DNA from: Nitrospira sp.
GTDB taxonomy: Bacteria; Nitrospirota; Nitrospiria; Nitrospirales; Nitrospiraceae
Assembly: GCA_019636835.1 (NCBI GenBank)
Contig: JAHBWU010000001.1
Span: 62,001-126,000 of the forward strand
Length of the DNA stretch: 64,000 nt
Direction: 5' to 3'
In this document: positions 9,562 to 18,755 of the stretch, piece by piece
Layout: each line of letters starts with the position of its first letter
Position numbering within the stretch: position 1 is the stretch's first letter
Notes under the pieces: generated by a model
Databases searched by the model: none
What the model was told of the DNA's origin: nothing
Seen by the model: only the letters and a program-made list of their open reading frames with translations
Translations under genes and position numbers: made by a program

Positions 9562-9669
9562 CCGCACGAGAGAGGGCGATTTCAGTTATGATTGGATTCA
9601 TTCGATACTTATCAAAAGCCAACGCCATCCAGTAGACGACGGTTGACGTTTCACGATTCACGAATAACG
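9522..9669. repeat. Imperfect 24-bp inverted repeat (REP-like) spanning the manC end
   Basis: The left arm 9522-9545 (CGTTAATCGTGAAGCGTTAA...) and the right arm 9646-9669 are reverse complements at 20 of 24 positions, separated by 100 bases. The left arm lies inside the last codons of manC and the right arm ends just before the phosphomannomutase start codon at 9677. It resembles dispersed extragenic palindromic repeats. It could form a long-range hairpin in the mRNA or mark a repeat-family insertion. Confidence 0.6.
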
Positions 9670-9676
9670 AGGGCCT

Positions 9677-11077
9677 ATGGCACTATTCCGCGAATATGAT
9701 CTCCGGGGAATCGTCGGGAGCGAATTGACCGAGGATCTGGCAGAACGATTGGGCCGAGCCTATTCCACGTATGTGAGCGAGCGTGGGGTGAAAACGATCA
9801 GTGTGGGGCGCGATGGTCGGTTGAGTTCCCCGGCCCTTCACAAAGCGCTTCTGAAGGGGTTGCTTGCCGGCGGGCTGGATGTCGTCGACATCGGAATTTG
9901 TCCCTCCCCCTTGGTGTACTTCTCGTTGTTTACCCTGCCCATCGGCGGCGGCATCATGATCACCGGAAGTCACAACGCGGCAGAATATAACGGGTTCAAG
10001 ATCTGTGTCGGAAAAACCGCCATCCATGGAGAAGAAATTCAAGAACTTCGAAGAGTGATGGAAAAAGGTGCGTTCGTATCAGGGAGAGGGCATCTCTCCG
10101 AACATCCGATTATTCCTGATTATCTGGCGTACATTCAGCAAAACTTCTCTCATGTCCAGGCGAACCGGCTGCATATCGTGATCGATAGCGGGAACGGCGC
10201 GGCCTCTCTTGTCGCCAAACAAGCGCTTGAGTTGTTGGGATGTAAGGTAACGGGGCTATATTGCGATCTGGATGGACACTTTCCTAATCACCATCCGGAC
10301 CCCACGGTCCTTGAGAACCTGTCCGACCTCATGCAAGCGGTGAAGGAGCATGGGGCCGATGCGGGAATCGGGTATGACGGGGATGCGGACCGGATCGGCG
10401 CTGTTGATGAGCAGGGCGATGTGCTGTGGGGAGATCGCCTGCTGGTCCTCTACTCGCGTGACATCTTGGCGGTGAAACCCGGCAGCACCATCATCTCGGA
10501 AGTGAAGGCATCACAGAGTCTCTACGATGACATTGCCAAGCGCGGCGGGCGCGCCATCATGTGGAAGACCGGTCATTCGCTGATCAAGGCGAAGATGAAG
10601 GAAGAGTCCGCCGTGTTGGCCGGTGAAATGTCCGGGCACATGTTTTTTGCGGATCGGTATTTTGGGTATGACGATGCGGTCTATGCGTCGTGCCGGCTCG
10701 TAGAAATTTTGGCGAAAGCCCAACAGCCGCTTTCGGCGTTAGTGTCGGATCTGCCTCGGTCGGTCGTCACACCCGAGATACGAGTGGATCTTCCTGATAC
10801 CGTCAAGTTCGATGTCGTTGAGCGGGTCCGCCAGCGATTCACCGAGTACGTGAAGACCAAACAGGGTCTCGGGCCGAGGAAACTGGCGCTCCAAAACCTG
10901 ATCACGATCGACGGTGTCCGTGCGATATTCGATGAAGGGTGGGGGCTTATCAGGGCTTCCAACACTCAACCGGCCTTAGTATTGAGATTTGAAGCGACGT
11001 CTTCCGCTCAACTCAACGTCATTCGAGCGCTCGTCGAGGATGAACTCGCGATGGCGAGACGGGCGCTCGGGTGCTGA
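9677..11077 (+). CDS. Phosphomannomutase/phosphoglucomutase (AlgC/ManB type)
   Basis: 466 residues of the alpha-D-phosphohexomutase family. It opens with FREYDLRGIVG, carries the phosphoserine loop as TGSHNAAEYNGFK near 100, the Mg site YDGDADRIG near 235 and the sugar-recognition loop GEMSGHMFF near 315. It interconverts mannose-6-P and mannose-1-P (and probably the glucose pair), feeding the ManC reaction encoded just upstream. The usual SHNP of the catalytic loop reads SHNA here, while the serine itself is kept, so activity is expected. The downstream gene overlaps its end by 7 bases. Confidence 0.9.
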   Translation: MALFREYDLRGIVGSELTEDLAERLGRAYSTYVSERGVKTISVGRDGRLSSPALHKALLKGLLAGGLDVVDIGICPSPLVYFSLFTLPIGGGIMITGSHNAAEYNGFKICVGKTAIHGEEIQELRRVMEKGAFVSGRGHLSEHPIIPDYLAYIQQNFSHVQANRLHIVIDSGNGAASLVAKQALELLGCKVTGLYCDLDGHFPNHHPDPTVLENLSDLMQAVKEHGADAGIGYDGDADRIGAVDEQGDVLWGDRLLVLYSRDILAVKPGSTIISEVKASQSLYDDIAKRGGRAIMWKTGHSLIKAKMKEESAVLAGEMSGHMFFADRYFGYDDAVYASCRLVEILAKAQQPLSALVSDLPRSVVTPEIRVDLPDTVKFDVVERVRQRFTEYVKTKQGLGPRKLALQNLITIDGVRAIFDEGWGLIRASNTQPALVLRFEATSSAQLNVIRALVEDELAMARRALGC

Positions 11078-11907
11078 CATCTACGTCTGCCTGGTCTTTC
11101 TTGGTCCCCAGGGTTGCCAAGACGTGCCGGTATGTCGTCCTTGTCGCTGGGGTTGTTCTGTCACCACACTCAGCCGGCTCCATTGAAGCTGAACCTCTAG
11201 GCGAAGCGAAGCGTCCGTTTCAGGTTGGAGAACGGCTGACGTACGAGGTCTCCTGGCTTAATCTTACAGCAGCCATCGCGGTGATGGAGGTGGCCCGAAT
11301 GGATGGGCCAAAGGATCAGGCCCTCGCGAAGCTCGTGGGGACCGCACAATCAACACCGATTCTCACCAAGTTTTTCCCTGTCGACAATCGTGTGGAATCG
11401 GAACTTGATCTGGATACCCTGACTCCGGAACATATGACGTTCCGTCGGCGCGAAGGCAAAAAGAAGGAAGACATTGAGTATGTCTTCCATCAAAAAGAGG
11501 GCAGGGTCACGGCCGTCAGAGGAGGAACGACGGAGTCGCTCCCCATTCCGGCCGGGACACAGGATATCATTTCATGCTTGTACTATACGCGCACGCTGTT
11601 GCCGCCGAATCCTGGTGCCTCGTTGAAAATGAACGTGTATCATGACAAGAAAAGTCGTCCGGTCGAGGTTCGCGTCGAGGCTATCGAGACCATTGAAGGG
11701 GTATGGGGAAAGGCGGAGACCGTCCGAGTGCTTGTGATCATGCCGTTCCATGGGTTGTTTATGAATCAAGGCAACATCCGTGTGTGGGTCACCAATGATG
11801 AACGGAAGACTCCTGTTCGGATGAAAGCGAAGGTCGTGCTTGGATCAATCGTCGCAGATCTGGTCGATGGCTTGGCGGGACTCGGCCCCGCCGAGCAAAA
11901 GTATTGA
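11071..11907 (+). CDS. DUF3108 exported protein
   Basis: 278 residues from a GTG overlapping the end of the mutase gene. A hydrophobic stretch (about 18-38, CRYVVLVAGVVLSPHSAG) looks like a signal peptide. The mature part starts with FQVGERLTYEVSWLN and continues with PIPAGTQDIISCLYYTR, both typical of the DUF3108 family of periplasmic beta-rich proteins of unknown function. The overlap with the polysaccharide locus suggests co-transcription, but a role in envelope biogenesis is only inference. Confidence 0.8.
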   Translation: MLTSTSAWSFLVPRVAKTCRYVVLVAGVVLSPHSAGSIEAEPLGEAKRPFQVGERLTYEVSWLNLTAAIAVMEVARMDGPKDQALAKLVGTAQSTPILTKFFPVDNRVESELDLDTLTPEHMTFRRREGKKKEDIEYVFHQKEGRVTAVRGGTTESLPIPAGTQDIISCLYYTRTLLPPNPGASLKMNVYHDKKSRPVEVRVEAIETIEGVWGKAETVRVLVIMPFHGLFMNQGNIRVWVTNDERKTPVRMKAKVVLGSIVADLVDGLAGLGPAEQKY

Positions 11908-11956
11908 ACATAGATTATTGTTCGCACGGGTCAAACCCGTTATACTGAGCGTCGTT

Positions 11957-12961
11957 ATGCGAGAATTTCCCCTTACTTTAAGCAGATTTATCATTGAAAG
12001 TCAGGCGTCTCACCAAGGTGCGACGGGTGAATTCTCCAGCTTGTTGACCCAGATTGGGCTGGTCGGCAAGCTCATTTCGCAAGATCTTCGGCGCGCCGGA
12101 CTGATCAACATTCTCGGAGCGACCGACGACACGAATGTGCAGGGAGAAACGGTCAAGAAGCTGGACGCCATCGCGAACGACGACTTCGTCAAAGTCTTTC
12201 AACACAGCGGGTATGTCTGCGCCTTGGCTTCGGAAGAAATGGAGAAACCGATCTCGATCCCCGGCAATTGGCCGCACGGCAAGTACATGTTACTGTTCGA
12301 TCCGCTCGACGGCTCATCAAACACAGACAACAATATGCCGCTCGGGGCCATTTTTTCTGTCCTCAAGTACGATCGGGGCGATCGGTTGCCTACCGATGAG
12401 GAATTGCTGTGTCGGGGAACCGAACAAATCGCGGCCGGGTATCTGTTGTATGGATCGAGTACCATGCTGGTGTATACCGTCGGACAAGGGGTGTATGGAT
12501 TTACGCTCGAACCCGGCATCGGAGAATATCTCCTGTCGCACGAGAGGATCACGATTCCGGACAGGGGCAGGGTCTACGCAGCCAATGAAGGGAACTACCA
12601 CAAGTGGCCGGGGGGAACGAAGAAGTATTTGGATTCACTCAAAGTCAGCGACAAGGCGACAGGTCGTCCGTACAGCAGCAGATATTCAGGTTGTCTCGTG
12701 GCCGACGTGCATCGTCTGTTGCTCGGGGGCGGGATCTATCTTTATCCGGGGGAAGTCGATAAACCAGAAGGGAAACTACGACTGCTCTACGAGGCGAACC
12801 CGCTGGCATTTGTCGTCGAGCAGGCCGGGGGGAAAGCCTCGACGGGGACATCGAGAATTTTGGAAGTGGAGCCGAAGAAATTGCACCAGCGCGTGCCCTT
12901 GATCATCGGAAGCCGACAAGATGTCGAGCAAGCTGAAGCGTACATTCAGGGGAAAGCCTAG
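11957..12961 (+). CDS. fbp: Class I fructose-1,6-bisphosphatase
   Basis: 334 residues from the ATG at 11957; homology to the family begins at this methionine, so upstream in-frame codons are not counted. The metal and substrate site LLFDPLDGSSNTDNN near 115 and the SSRYSGCLVADVHRLL and YEANPLAFVVEQAGG segments are diagnostic. The enzyme hydrolyses fructose-1,6-bisphosphate in gluconeogenesis and pentose regeneration. The aldolase making its substrate follows 42 bases downstream, forming a gluconeogenic pair. Confidence 0.95.
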   Translation: MREFPLTLSRFIIESQASHQGATGEFSSLLTQIGLVGKLISQDLRRAGLINILGATDDTNVQGETVKKLDAIANDDFVKVFQHSGYVCALASEEMEKPISIPGNWPHGKYMLLFDPLDGSSNTDNNMPLGAIFSVLKYDRGDRLPTDEELLCRGTEQIAAGYLLYGSSTMLVYTVGQGVYGFTLEPGIGEYLLSHERITIPDRGRVYAANEGNYHKWPGGTKKYLDSLKVSDKATGRPYSSRYSGCLVADVHRLLLGGGIYLYPGEVDKPEGKLRLLYEANPLAFVVEQAGGKASTGTSRILEVEPKKLHQRVPLIIGSRQDVEQAEAYIQGKA

Positions 12962-13003
12962 ATGCTCGTTGATGTGATACTGTGATGTCGTGTGGAGGGA
13001 ATT

Positions 13004-13927
13004 ATGGGAGACCGAATAAAAGAAATTCTAAGTTGGTATGGCAGCGACAATGCCGGGACTAAGACCAACATCGCTCGGTTGCTCAGGAGCGGCAAATTGG
13101 CTGGGACCGGCAAGTTGGTCATTTTACCGGTGGATCAAGGGTTCGAGCACGGTCCTGCGCGGAGTTTTGCGCCGAACCCGCCTGGGTACAATCCTCACTA
13201 CCACTTCCAGCTCGCGATCGATGCGGGGTGTAACGCCTATGCCGCACCGCTGGGATTTCTGGAAGCCGGGGCGGCTGAATTCGCGGGCCAGATCCCTCTC
13301 ATTCTCAAGCTCAACAATCACGACGTGCTGCATGATGAGAAGGATCCGCTGCCGTCAGTGACCGGCAGCGTGAAGGACGCGCTTCGTTTGGGTTGTTCGG
13401 CCGTCGGGTTCACGATCTATCCCGGTTCCGCCCATTGCAATGCCATGTATGAGCAGCTGCGGGCGATTGCTGAGGAAGCGAAAGAGAGTGGTCTCGCGGT
13501 CGTGGTCTGGTCTTATCCGCGTGGGTCGGTGTTGAGTAAAGAGGGTGAGACGGCTATGGATGTGGTCGCTTATGCGGCGCAGATTGCGGCTCAACTCGGC
13601 GCCCATGTGATCAAGGTCAAGCTCCCAAGCGCGCACCTCGAGCAATCGGCGGCAAAAAAAGTCTATGAGGCCGAACAGATTCCCATTAAGACGTTAGGAG
13701 AACGCGTAAGACATGTGGTACAGAGTACGTTCGATGGCCGCCGCATTGTTATCTTTTCGGGCGGGGCCAAGAGCGAGGACAAGAACGTGTTCGAAGAGGC
13801 ACGGGCTATACGGGATGGGGGAGGGTTCGGCAGTATTATCGGCCGGAACTCGTTCCAGCGTCCGAAGGCGGAGGCCATCAAGTTTCTCCACACTATTATG
13901 GGAATTTACAGCGGCGAGATTCAGTGA
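13004..13927 (+). CDS. Class I fructose-bisphosphate aldolase (FbaB/DhnA type)
   Basis: 307 residues from the ATG at 13004, which has a GGAGGG ribosome-binding site; a GTG at 12992 is less likely. The VILPVDQGFEHGP segment, the KLNNHDVLHDE segment and the Schiff-base region HVIKVKLPS are those of DhnA-type archaeal-like class I aldolases. It condenses glyceraldehyde-3-phosphate and dihydroxyacetone phosphate to fructose-1,6-bisphosphate. Placement directly after fbp supports a gluconeogenic role. Confidence 0.92.
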   Translation: MGDRIKEILSWYGSDNAGTKTNIARLLRSGKLAGTGKLVILPVDQGFEHGPARSFAPNPPGYNPHYHFQLAIDAGCNAYAAPLGFLEAGAAEFAGQIPLILKLNNHDVLHDEKDPLPSVTGSVKDALRLGCSAVGFTIYPGSAHCNAMYEQLRAIAEEAKESGLAVVVWSYPRGSVLSKEGETAMDVVAYAAQIAAQLGAHVIKVKLPSAHLEQSAAKKVYEAEQIPIKTLGERVRHVVQSTFDGRRIVIFSGGAKSEDKNVFEEARAIRDGGGFGSIIGRNSFQRPKAEAIKFLHTIMGIYSGEIQ

Positions 13928-13963
13928 GCTCCCGCGTAGCCTTGATAAAAGTGTATCGACACC

Positions 13964-15514
13964 ATGAATCCAATAGATTTTGATCACAAACCGCCTCGGG
14001 GAACCAGGAATTGGATTGTCGCCGCAACCTTGTTGACGGCCGGGATCATCATTGGATTTGTGGTGGCTTCGGATCTCGGCTGGCTGCCCACGGGGCACGC
14101 AGTCCCTGATTCCGCTTCCGTGGCACAGCCTCCTCCCATCGCCAGACCTGTTTCGACCGCCCCTCAGCCCGTGTTGGGCGGCGGTAATCAAACATTCGTG
14201 GATATTGCAAAGTCGGTGAAACCCGCCGTCGTGAATATCTATGCGACCAAGAGCGGACGTTCTGAAGGCTCCGGCACCGCGCCGTTTGATGACCCGTTGT
14301 TCCGGAAGTTTTTCGGAGACGAATTTTTCCGTAAGTTCGAGCACCCGAAAGAGCGGAAAGAGCGGGGGCTTGGATCCGGCGTGATCGTCGAATCAAACGG
14401 ACTGATCATCACCAACAATCATGTGGTCGGCAAGGCGGATGAAATTCGAGTGACTCTGTCGGACAAGCGCGAATTCAAGGCGAAGCTGATCGGCACCGAT
14501 CCGAAGACCGATGTGGCCATCGTGAAGATCGACGCGACGGGGCTTCCCACCGTAGCCTGGGCCGATTCAGACAAACTGGAAGTCGGGGAGTTCGTCCTGG
14601 CCGTCGGCAATCCGTTCGGACTGACACAGACCGTCACCTTGGGGATCGTCAGCGCCCTTGGGCGAGCCGCAGGTATTGCTGAGTACGAAGATTTCATCCA
14701 GACGGATGCGGCCATCAACCCGGGCAACTCCGGTGGACCCTTGGTCAACGTGCGGGGGGAGTTGGTAGGGATCAATACGGCCATATTCAGTCAGAGCGGC
14801 GGAAACATGGGGATCGGTTTTGCCGTCCCGAGCAATATGGCGCAGTCCATCATGGGGCAGCTCGTACAAACGGGAAAAGTCGTTCGTGGCTGGCTTGGGG
14901 TATCTATTCAGGAGTTGACGCCGGAATTGGCATCCCAATTCGGTATCGTGGAGACAAAGGGTGTGCTCGTCAGCGATGTCATGGACGACAGCCCGGCGAA
15001 AAAGGCCGGATTCGAACGAGCCGATGTCATCGTCGAGTATGACGGCAAACCCATGGATTCACCGACGCACTTGCGCAATGCAGTGGCTCAAACGCCGGTT
15101 GGGAAAAAAGTCACGATCAAGTTCATTCGCGATAAAAAACCGAAAACGGTCGATCTCACCATCGTTGAGCAGCCCAAGTCGATGTCGCAAAACGGCGAAG
15201 ACGATGGAGGAGAATCGGCCACGCCGACCGGTGTGCTCTCCAGCCTTGATGTCCGAGACTTGACCCAAGAATTGGCGAGCCGGTACGGGCTGAAGTCGAG
15301 TGAGCGGGGAGTGGTGATCGTTCGAGTCAGGCCTGGGAGCACGGCTGAGGAATTGGGTGTTCGGGAGGGCGATGTCGTCCTCGAAGTGAATCGTCAAGCT
15401 GTGACGTCGGTGAAGGTTTTTGAGCGGATCGCCGGCAAGCTGCCTAAAGATCAAGCGGTCTTGCTCTTGTTGAAACGCCAGGGGCGGACGATTTATCTTA
15501 CGCTTCGTCCATGA
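13964..15514 (+). CDS. HtrA/DegP-like periplasmic serine protease with two PDZ domains
   Basis: 516 residues. A single N-terminal hydrophobic segment (about 15-35) serves as signal anchor or signal peptide. The trypsin-like domain has the triad at TNNHVVG (His), KTDVAIVKID (Asp) and NPGNSGGPLV (Ser). PDZ1 begins near 310 (RGWLGVSIQELTPELA), PDZ2 near 425. This is the Do/DegQ layout: removal of misfolded envelope proteins. The gene lies 36 bases after the aldolase gene but is functionally unrelated to it. Confidence 0.93.
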   Translation: MNPIDFDHKPPRGTRNWIVAATLLTAGIIIGFVVASDLGWLPTGHAVPDSASVAQPPPIARPVSTAPQPVLGGGNQTFVDIAKSVKPAVVNIYATKSGRSEGSGTAPFDDPLFRKFFGDEFFRKFEHPKERKERGLGSGVIVESNGLIITNNHVVGKADEIRVTLSDKREFKAKLIGTDPKTDVAIVKIDATGLPTVAWADSDKLEVGEFVLAVGNPFGLTQTVTLGIVSALGRAAGIAEYEDFIQTDAAINPGNSGGPLVNVRGELVGINTAIFSQSGGNMGIGFAVPSNMAQSIMGQLVQTGKVVRGWLGVSIQELTPELASQFGIVETKGVLVSDVMDDSPAKKAGFERADVIVEYDGKPMDSPTHLRNAVAQTPVGKKVTIKFIRDKKPKTVDLTIVEQPKSMSQNGEDDGGESATPTGVLSSLDVRDLTQELASRYGLKSSERGVVIVRVRPGSTAEELGVREGDVVLEVNRQAVTSVKVFERIAGKLPKDQAVLLLLKRQGRTIYLTLRP

Positions 15515-15618
15515 GGACCTGCTGAGGTAGTCAGGCTTAAGATGGTGATGCCAAGGTTATGCAGACAACTGTGTTCGTAAGCTTCCCGCGATAAACAAGG
15601 ATAGCCTAGACTCCAGTC

Positions 15619-16338
15619 GTGAATGACCACACCGTGGCTCTTGTTCCTGCCGCCGGACGAGGCCTTCGCATGGGCGGCTCGGTGCCCAAACAATTTCTCG
15701 CACTCGGCGGTCAGCCTCTCATCCTCCATTCGCTCCGTGTGCTTCAAGCTTCTTCCGTCATCGAGGAGGTCATTCTGGCGGTTCCCCAGAACGAGATGGA
15801 CTATTGCCTCAAAGAAATCGTGGCGAGGCATCGCTTTACCAAGGTGACTAAAGTGGTGCCGGGAGGACACGAACGGCAAGATTCCGTCAGGCATGCGCTT
15901 GAGGCGGTCCATGACGATGTCGATGTGGTGTTGGTGCATGACGCGGTTCGCCCGTTTCTCACAGAACATATGCTGGAAGAGGTTGTAAAGGCGGCACGTG
16001 CCAAGGGAGCGGCGATTATCGCCCTTCCCATGAAGGATACCGTCAAGCAAGTGGGAGCCGACCATGTCATCGAGCGCACGGTTGATCGGCAGTCATTGTG
16101 GCTGGCTCAAACGCCGCAAGCCTTTCGTCGCGATTGGCTGTTGGCAGCCCATAGGAAGGCCCACGCAGAAGGGATTCGTGCAACCGATGATGCCTATCTC
16201 ATCGAATGGGCCGGACATCCTGTGTGTGTCGTCGAAGGAAGCGGAGAAAACATCAAGGTCACGAGGCCGGAAGATATGGTGATAGGCGAAGCGATTCTGG
16301 CATCAAGGCGATCTCGCGGCATGAAAGGATCAGTATGA
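15619..16338 (+). CDS. ispD: 2-C-methyl-D-erythritol 4-phosphate cytidylyltransferase
   Basis: 239 residues from a GTG start. The CTP-binding loop PAAGRGLRMGGSVPKQFLALGG, VLVHDAVRPF and TPQAFR are IspD signatures. It forms CDP-methylerythritol in the MEP isoprenoid pathway. Its stop overlaps the start of ispF as ATGA, the very common ispDF coupling. Confidence 0.95.
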   Translation: MNDHTVALVPAAGRGLRMGGSVPKQFLALGGQPLILHSLRVLQASSVIEEVILAVPQNEMDYCLKEIVARHRFTKVTKVVPGGHERQDSVRHALEAVHDDVDVVLVHDAVRPFLTEHMLEEVVKAARAKGAAIIALPMKDTVKQVGADHVIERTVDRQSLWLAQTPQAFRRDWLLAAHRKAHAEGIRATDDAYLIEWAGHPVCVVEGSGENIKVTRPEDMVIGEAILASRRSRGMKGSV

Positions 16339-16820
16339 GGAAAGGGTCTCGCATCGGCTATGGCTACGATGTCCACCCGCTCGGGGCGGATCGTCAATTG
16401 ATCTTGGGAGGAATTGAAATTCCACACACAAAAGGATTGCTCGGCCATTCTGATTCCGACGTCCTGGTTCACGCGGTTTGCGATGCCCTATTGGGGGCGA
16501 TGGGGGAGGGAGACCTCGGCCGGCATTATCCAAGTTCCGACACCAAGTATAAGGGAATCTCCAGTTTGAAACTGTTGAAAGACGTCATGGCGAAGTTGAA
16601 CGCGAGGGGGTATCGGGTGGGAAACATCGACACAGTGATTGTGGCACAGGCCCCTCGGCTTGGCCCACATCTTCCAGCGATGCAGAAGAAAATAGCGGAG
16701 ACCGCCGGCATCGATCCGGATCTGGTCAATGTAAAGGTAAAAAGCGGGGAAGGATTGGATGCGGTCGGACGCGAAGAGGGGATGATTGCTCACGCCATCT
16801 GTTTGATTGAACCGGTTTGA
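16335..16820 (+). CDS. ispF: 2-C-methyl-D-erythritol 2,4-cyclodiphosphate synthase
   Basis: 161 residues from the ATG at 16335 overlapping the ispD stop; in-frame codons further upstream lie inside ispD. Family motifs: [11 protein letters not shown] (metal-binding Asp and His), [20 protein letters not shown] and [17 protein letters not shown]. It cyclises CDP-methylerythritol 2-phosphate in the MEP pathway. Length equals the family standard. Confidence 0.96.
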   Translation: MRKGSRIGYGYDVHPLGADRQLILGGIEIPHTKGLLGHSDSDVLVHAVCDALLGAMGEGDLGRHYPSSDTKYKGISSLKLLKDVMAKLNARGYRVGNIDTVIVAQAPRLGPHLPAMQKKIAETAGIDPDLVNVKVKSGEGLDAVGREEGMIAHAICLIEPV

Positions 16821-16836
16821 TGTCGTACGGTGCCAC

Positions 16837-17490
16837 GTGATATCGGCGAAAATTAAACAAGACCTCCAAGCCGTCTTTGATCGAGATCCGGCGGCCACCG
16901 GCAAGTTGGAAGTGATCCTCACCTATGCTGGGTTCCATGCGCTTCTGGCGTATCGCATCGCTCACTGGTTGAAGGCGCACGATGTCCCGATCCTGCCGCG
17001 GGTCATTTCGCAGTTGGCCCGCTGGGTGACCGGTGTGGAGATCCATCCTTCCGCAAAAATCGGGACCGGTTTTTTCATCGACCACGGGATGGGAGTTGTG
17101 ATCGGGGAAACGGCGGAAATCGGGGATTACGTAACTCTCTTTCAAGGGGTGACCTTGGGAGGGACCGGCAAGGAGCGGGGCAAACGGCATCCGACACTCG
17201 GCAATCATGTGGTGGTTGGTGCCGGGGCGAAGATTCTCGGCGGCATCAAGATCGGCGATAACGTCAAGATCGGCGCTAATTCGGTTGTGTTGAAAAACGT
17301 GCCTGCCAATTCGACAGTGATCGGCGTACCCGCCCGCGTCATCAAATCTCAGGGCGAGCGTCTGCCGGACGCGACGATGGATCAGGTCGATCTGCCGGAT
17401 CCAATCAGTGAACGGCTGATCGCCCTCGAACAGGAATTGATCGAACTTCGCAAAAGACTCGAGAATCCCGATGGGCCGTCCCATCCGTAA
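16837..17490 (+). CDS. cysE: Serine O-acetyltransferase
   Basis: About 217 residues with a GTG start at 16837, where homology to short CysE proteins begins ([15 protein letters not shown]); a TTG at 16807 inside ispF would add ten residues. The left-handed beta-helix is evident from hexapeptide repeats ([39 protein letters not shown]), with DHG and the [16 protein letters not shown] active-site loop. It makes O-acetylserine for cysteine synthesis. The C-terminal tail is a short charged helix. It closes the ispD-ispF operon. Confidence 0.9.
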   Translation: MISAKIKQDLQAVFDRDPAATGKLEVILTYAGFHALLAYRIAHWLKAHDVPILPRVISQLARWVTGVEIHPSAKIGTGFFIDHGMGVVIGETAEIGDYVTLFQGVTLGGTGKERGKRHPTLGNHVVVGAGAKILGGIKIGDNVKIGANSVVLKNVPANSTVIGVPARVIKSQGERLPDATMDQVDLPDPISERLIALEQELIELRKRLENPDGPSHP

Positions 17491-17529
17491 GGAACATTGA
17501 CACATGGAGGCTTGTGGACGAAATCAACT

Positions 17530-17551
17530 CGGCGCGGCATGAGCCGCGCCG
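17530..17551. terminator. GC-rich stem-loop between convergent cysE and psiF-like genes
   Basis: GGCGCGGC at 17531-17538 pairs with GCCGCGCC at 17543-17550 around an ATGA loop, and the flanking C/G at 17530/17551 extends the stem. There is no U-tract on either strand, so it is a weak intrinsic terminator candidate at best; its place between convergent genes makes a bidirectional stop plausible. Confidence 0.45.
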
Positions 17552-17572
17552 GGAATGGTGGTTGGATGGGAG

Positions 17573-17893
17573 CTAGTTTGAGAGACAGTCGCTCATAAAT
17601 TTCTTTCGCTCGTCACCCTTCAAGTCCTTCTCGCCCGCCTCTTTATTGCATGTCTTCATCTTATTCTGCTGAGTGTCCTTGCCGCTCCCGCTTTTCTCCG
17701 GCTTGGCGGAGAGGCATTCCTTCATAAACGCCTTCCGTTCCTCGCCTTTCCCCTCACCAAACCCCTTCGCATTTGCCTGGTCGTTGCACGTCTTCATCTT
17801 ATTTTGTTGGGCAGGCGCGGCCACGGCGAACGGGGTCACTCCAAGACTGAACACAAACAATCCGAGTGTGAGAGCACGCAAGGATGTCACCAT
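17573..17893 (-). CDS. PsiF-repeat exported protein
   Basis: 106 residues. A signal peptide (first 25 or so, ending AVAAPA) precedes two copies of the PsiF repeat, each with NKMKTCN...A, then KG(D/E)ERK.FM..CLS. An AGGAG ribosome-binding site sits upstream of the start on the minus strand. The family is named after the phosphate-starvation-inducible PsiF of E. coli; its biochemical role is unknown. Each repeat carries two conserved cysteines that could form a disulfide. It lies 94 bases downstream of truA and may be its own transcript. Confidence 0.85.
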   Translation of the reverse strand: MVTSLRALTLGLFVFSLGVTPFAVAAPAQQNKMKTCNDQANAKGFGEGKGEERKAFMKECLSAKPEKSGSGKDTQQNKMKTCNKEAGEKDLKGDERKKFMSDCLSN

Positions 17894-17987
17894 GTCGAAT
17901 CTCCTTCTGTCGTGGGGGGTGAGGTGCGAGTCCGGACCGCATCATAACAAAACAATACGTAATTGTCTGTAAATGAATGTGCAAGGG

Positions 17988-18725
17988 TCAATCGTAGTCG
18001 ACCCGCATCAAAAAGAGTCCTTGTGGGGGAGCTGTTTTACCGGCAGCCGAACGGTCGCATGCCGCGAGGATGGTCCTGAGGCTCTCCGGTGTGCGTTTGC
18101 TCAAGCCGATCTCCACGAGCGTGCCGACGATCGAGCGGATCATCTGTTTAAGGAATCGGTCGGCATAGGCTTCGATCCGCAGCCGATCGCCTTCGCGGAA
18201 GACCGTGAATCGCTGCAGATGACAGATGGGATCGTTATTGTCGGTGGGTTGGGTCTGGAACGAAGAAAAATCATGCGGACCGATCAGGACGAGTCCCGCT
18301 TGATTCATCGCCGCGTCGTCGAGAGGCTGATGGATATGCCAGCAGTAGTCGCGCTCAACCGCCGGCCGCTCCGGGCGATTCAGAATACGGTATTCATACA
18401 GTTTGCCATTTGCGGAATGCCGCGCGTGAAATGGGTCCGGCACGAGCGCGGCTGATCGCACCACGATGTTTTTGGGGAGATGGGCGTTCAGCGCCCTGGT
18501 CCATTCCCGGGGCGTCATGTCACGCTCGATACGGAAGCTCGCGACCTGCCCCAGCGCGTGAACACCCGCATCAGTGCGTCCGGCGCCGATGACCGATGTG
18601 GTGATTTGAGTGACGCCTAGGATGGCTGTTTCGATAGCTTCCTGAATCGTGGGTTGGTCGGGTTGACGTTGCCAGCCCGCATAGGCCGTGCCGTCATATT
18701 CGAGAATCAGTTTGATAGTGGGCAT
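17988..18725 (-). CDS. truA: tRNA pseudouridine(38-40) synthase TruA
   Basis: 245 residues. The N-terminal LILEYDGTAYAGWQRQP and the catalytic GAGRTDAGVHALGQVASF (nucleophilic Asp in RTDAGVHA) are unmistakable, with FLKQMIRSIVGTL near the C-terminus. It isomerises uridines 38-40 in the tRNA anticodon arm. The gene starts 30 bases after the upstream amidase stop codon, so the two are probably co-transcribed. Confidence 0.96.
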   Translation of the reverse strand: MPTIKLILEYDGTAYAGWQRQPDQPTIQEAIETAILGVTQITTSVIGAGRTDAGVHALGQVASFRIERDMTPREWTRALNAHLPKNIVVRSAALVPDPFHARHSANGKLYEYRILNRPERPAVERDYCWHIHQPLDDAAMNQAGLVLIGPHDFSSFQTQPTDNNDPICHLQRFTVFREGDRLRIEAYADRFLKQMIRSIVGTLVEIGLSKRTPESLRTILAACDRSAAGKTAPPQGLFLMRVDYD

Positions 18726-18755
18726 GAAGCACGTGGATGGCTCTGAGCGGAATGA

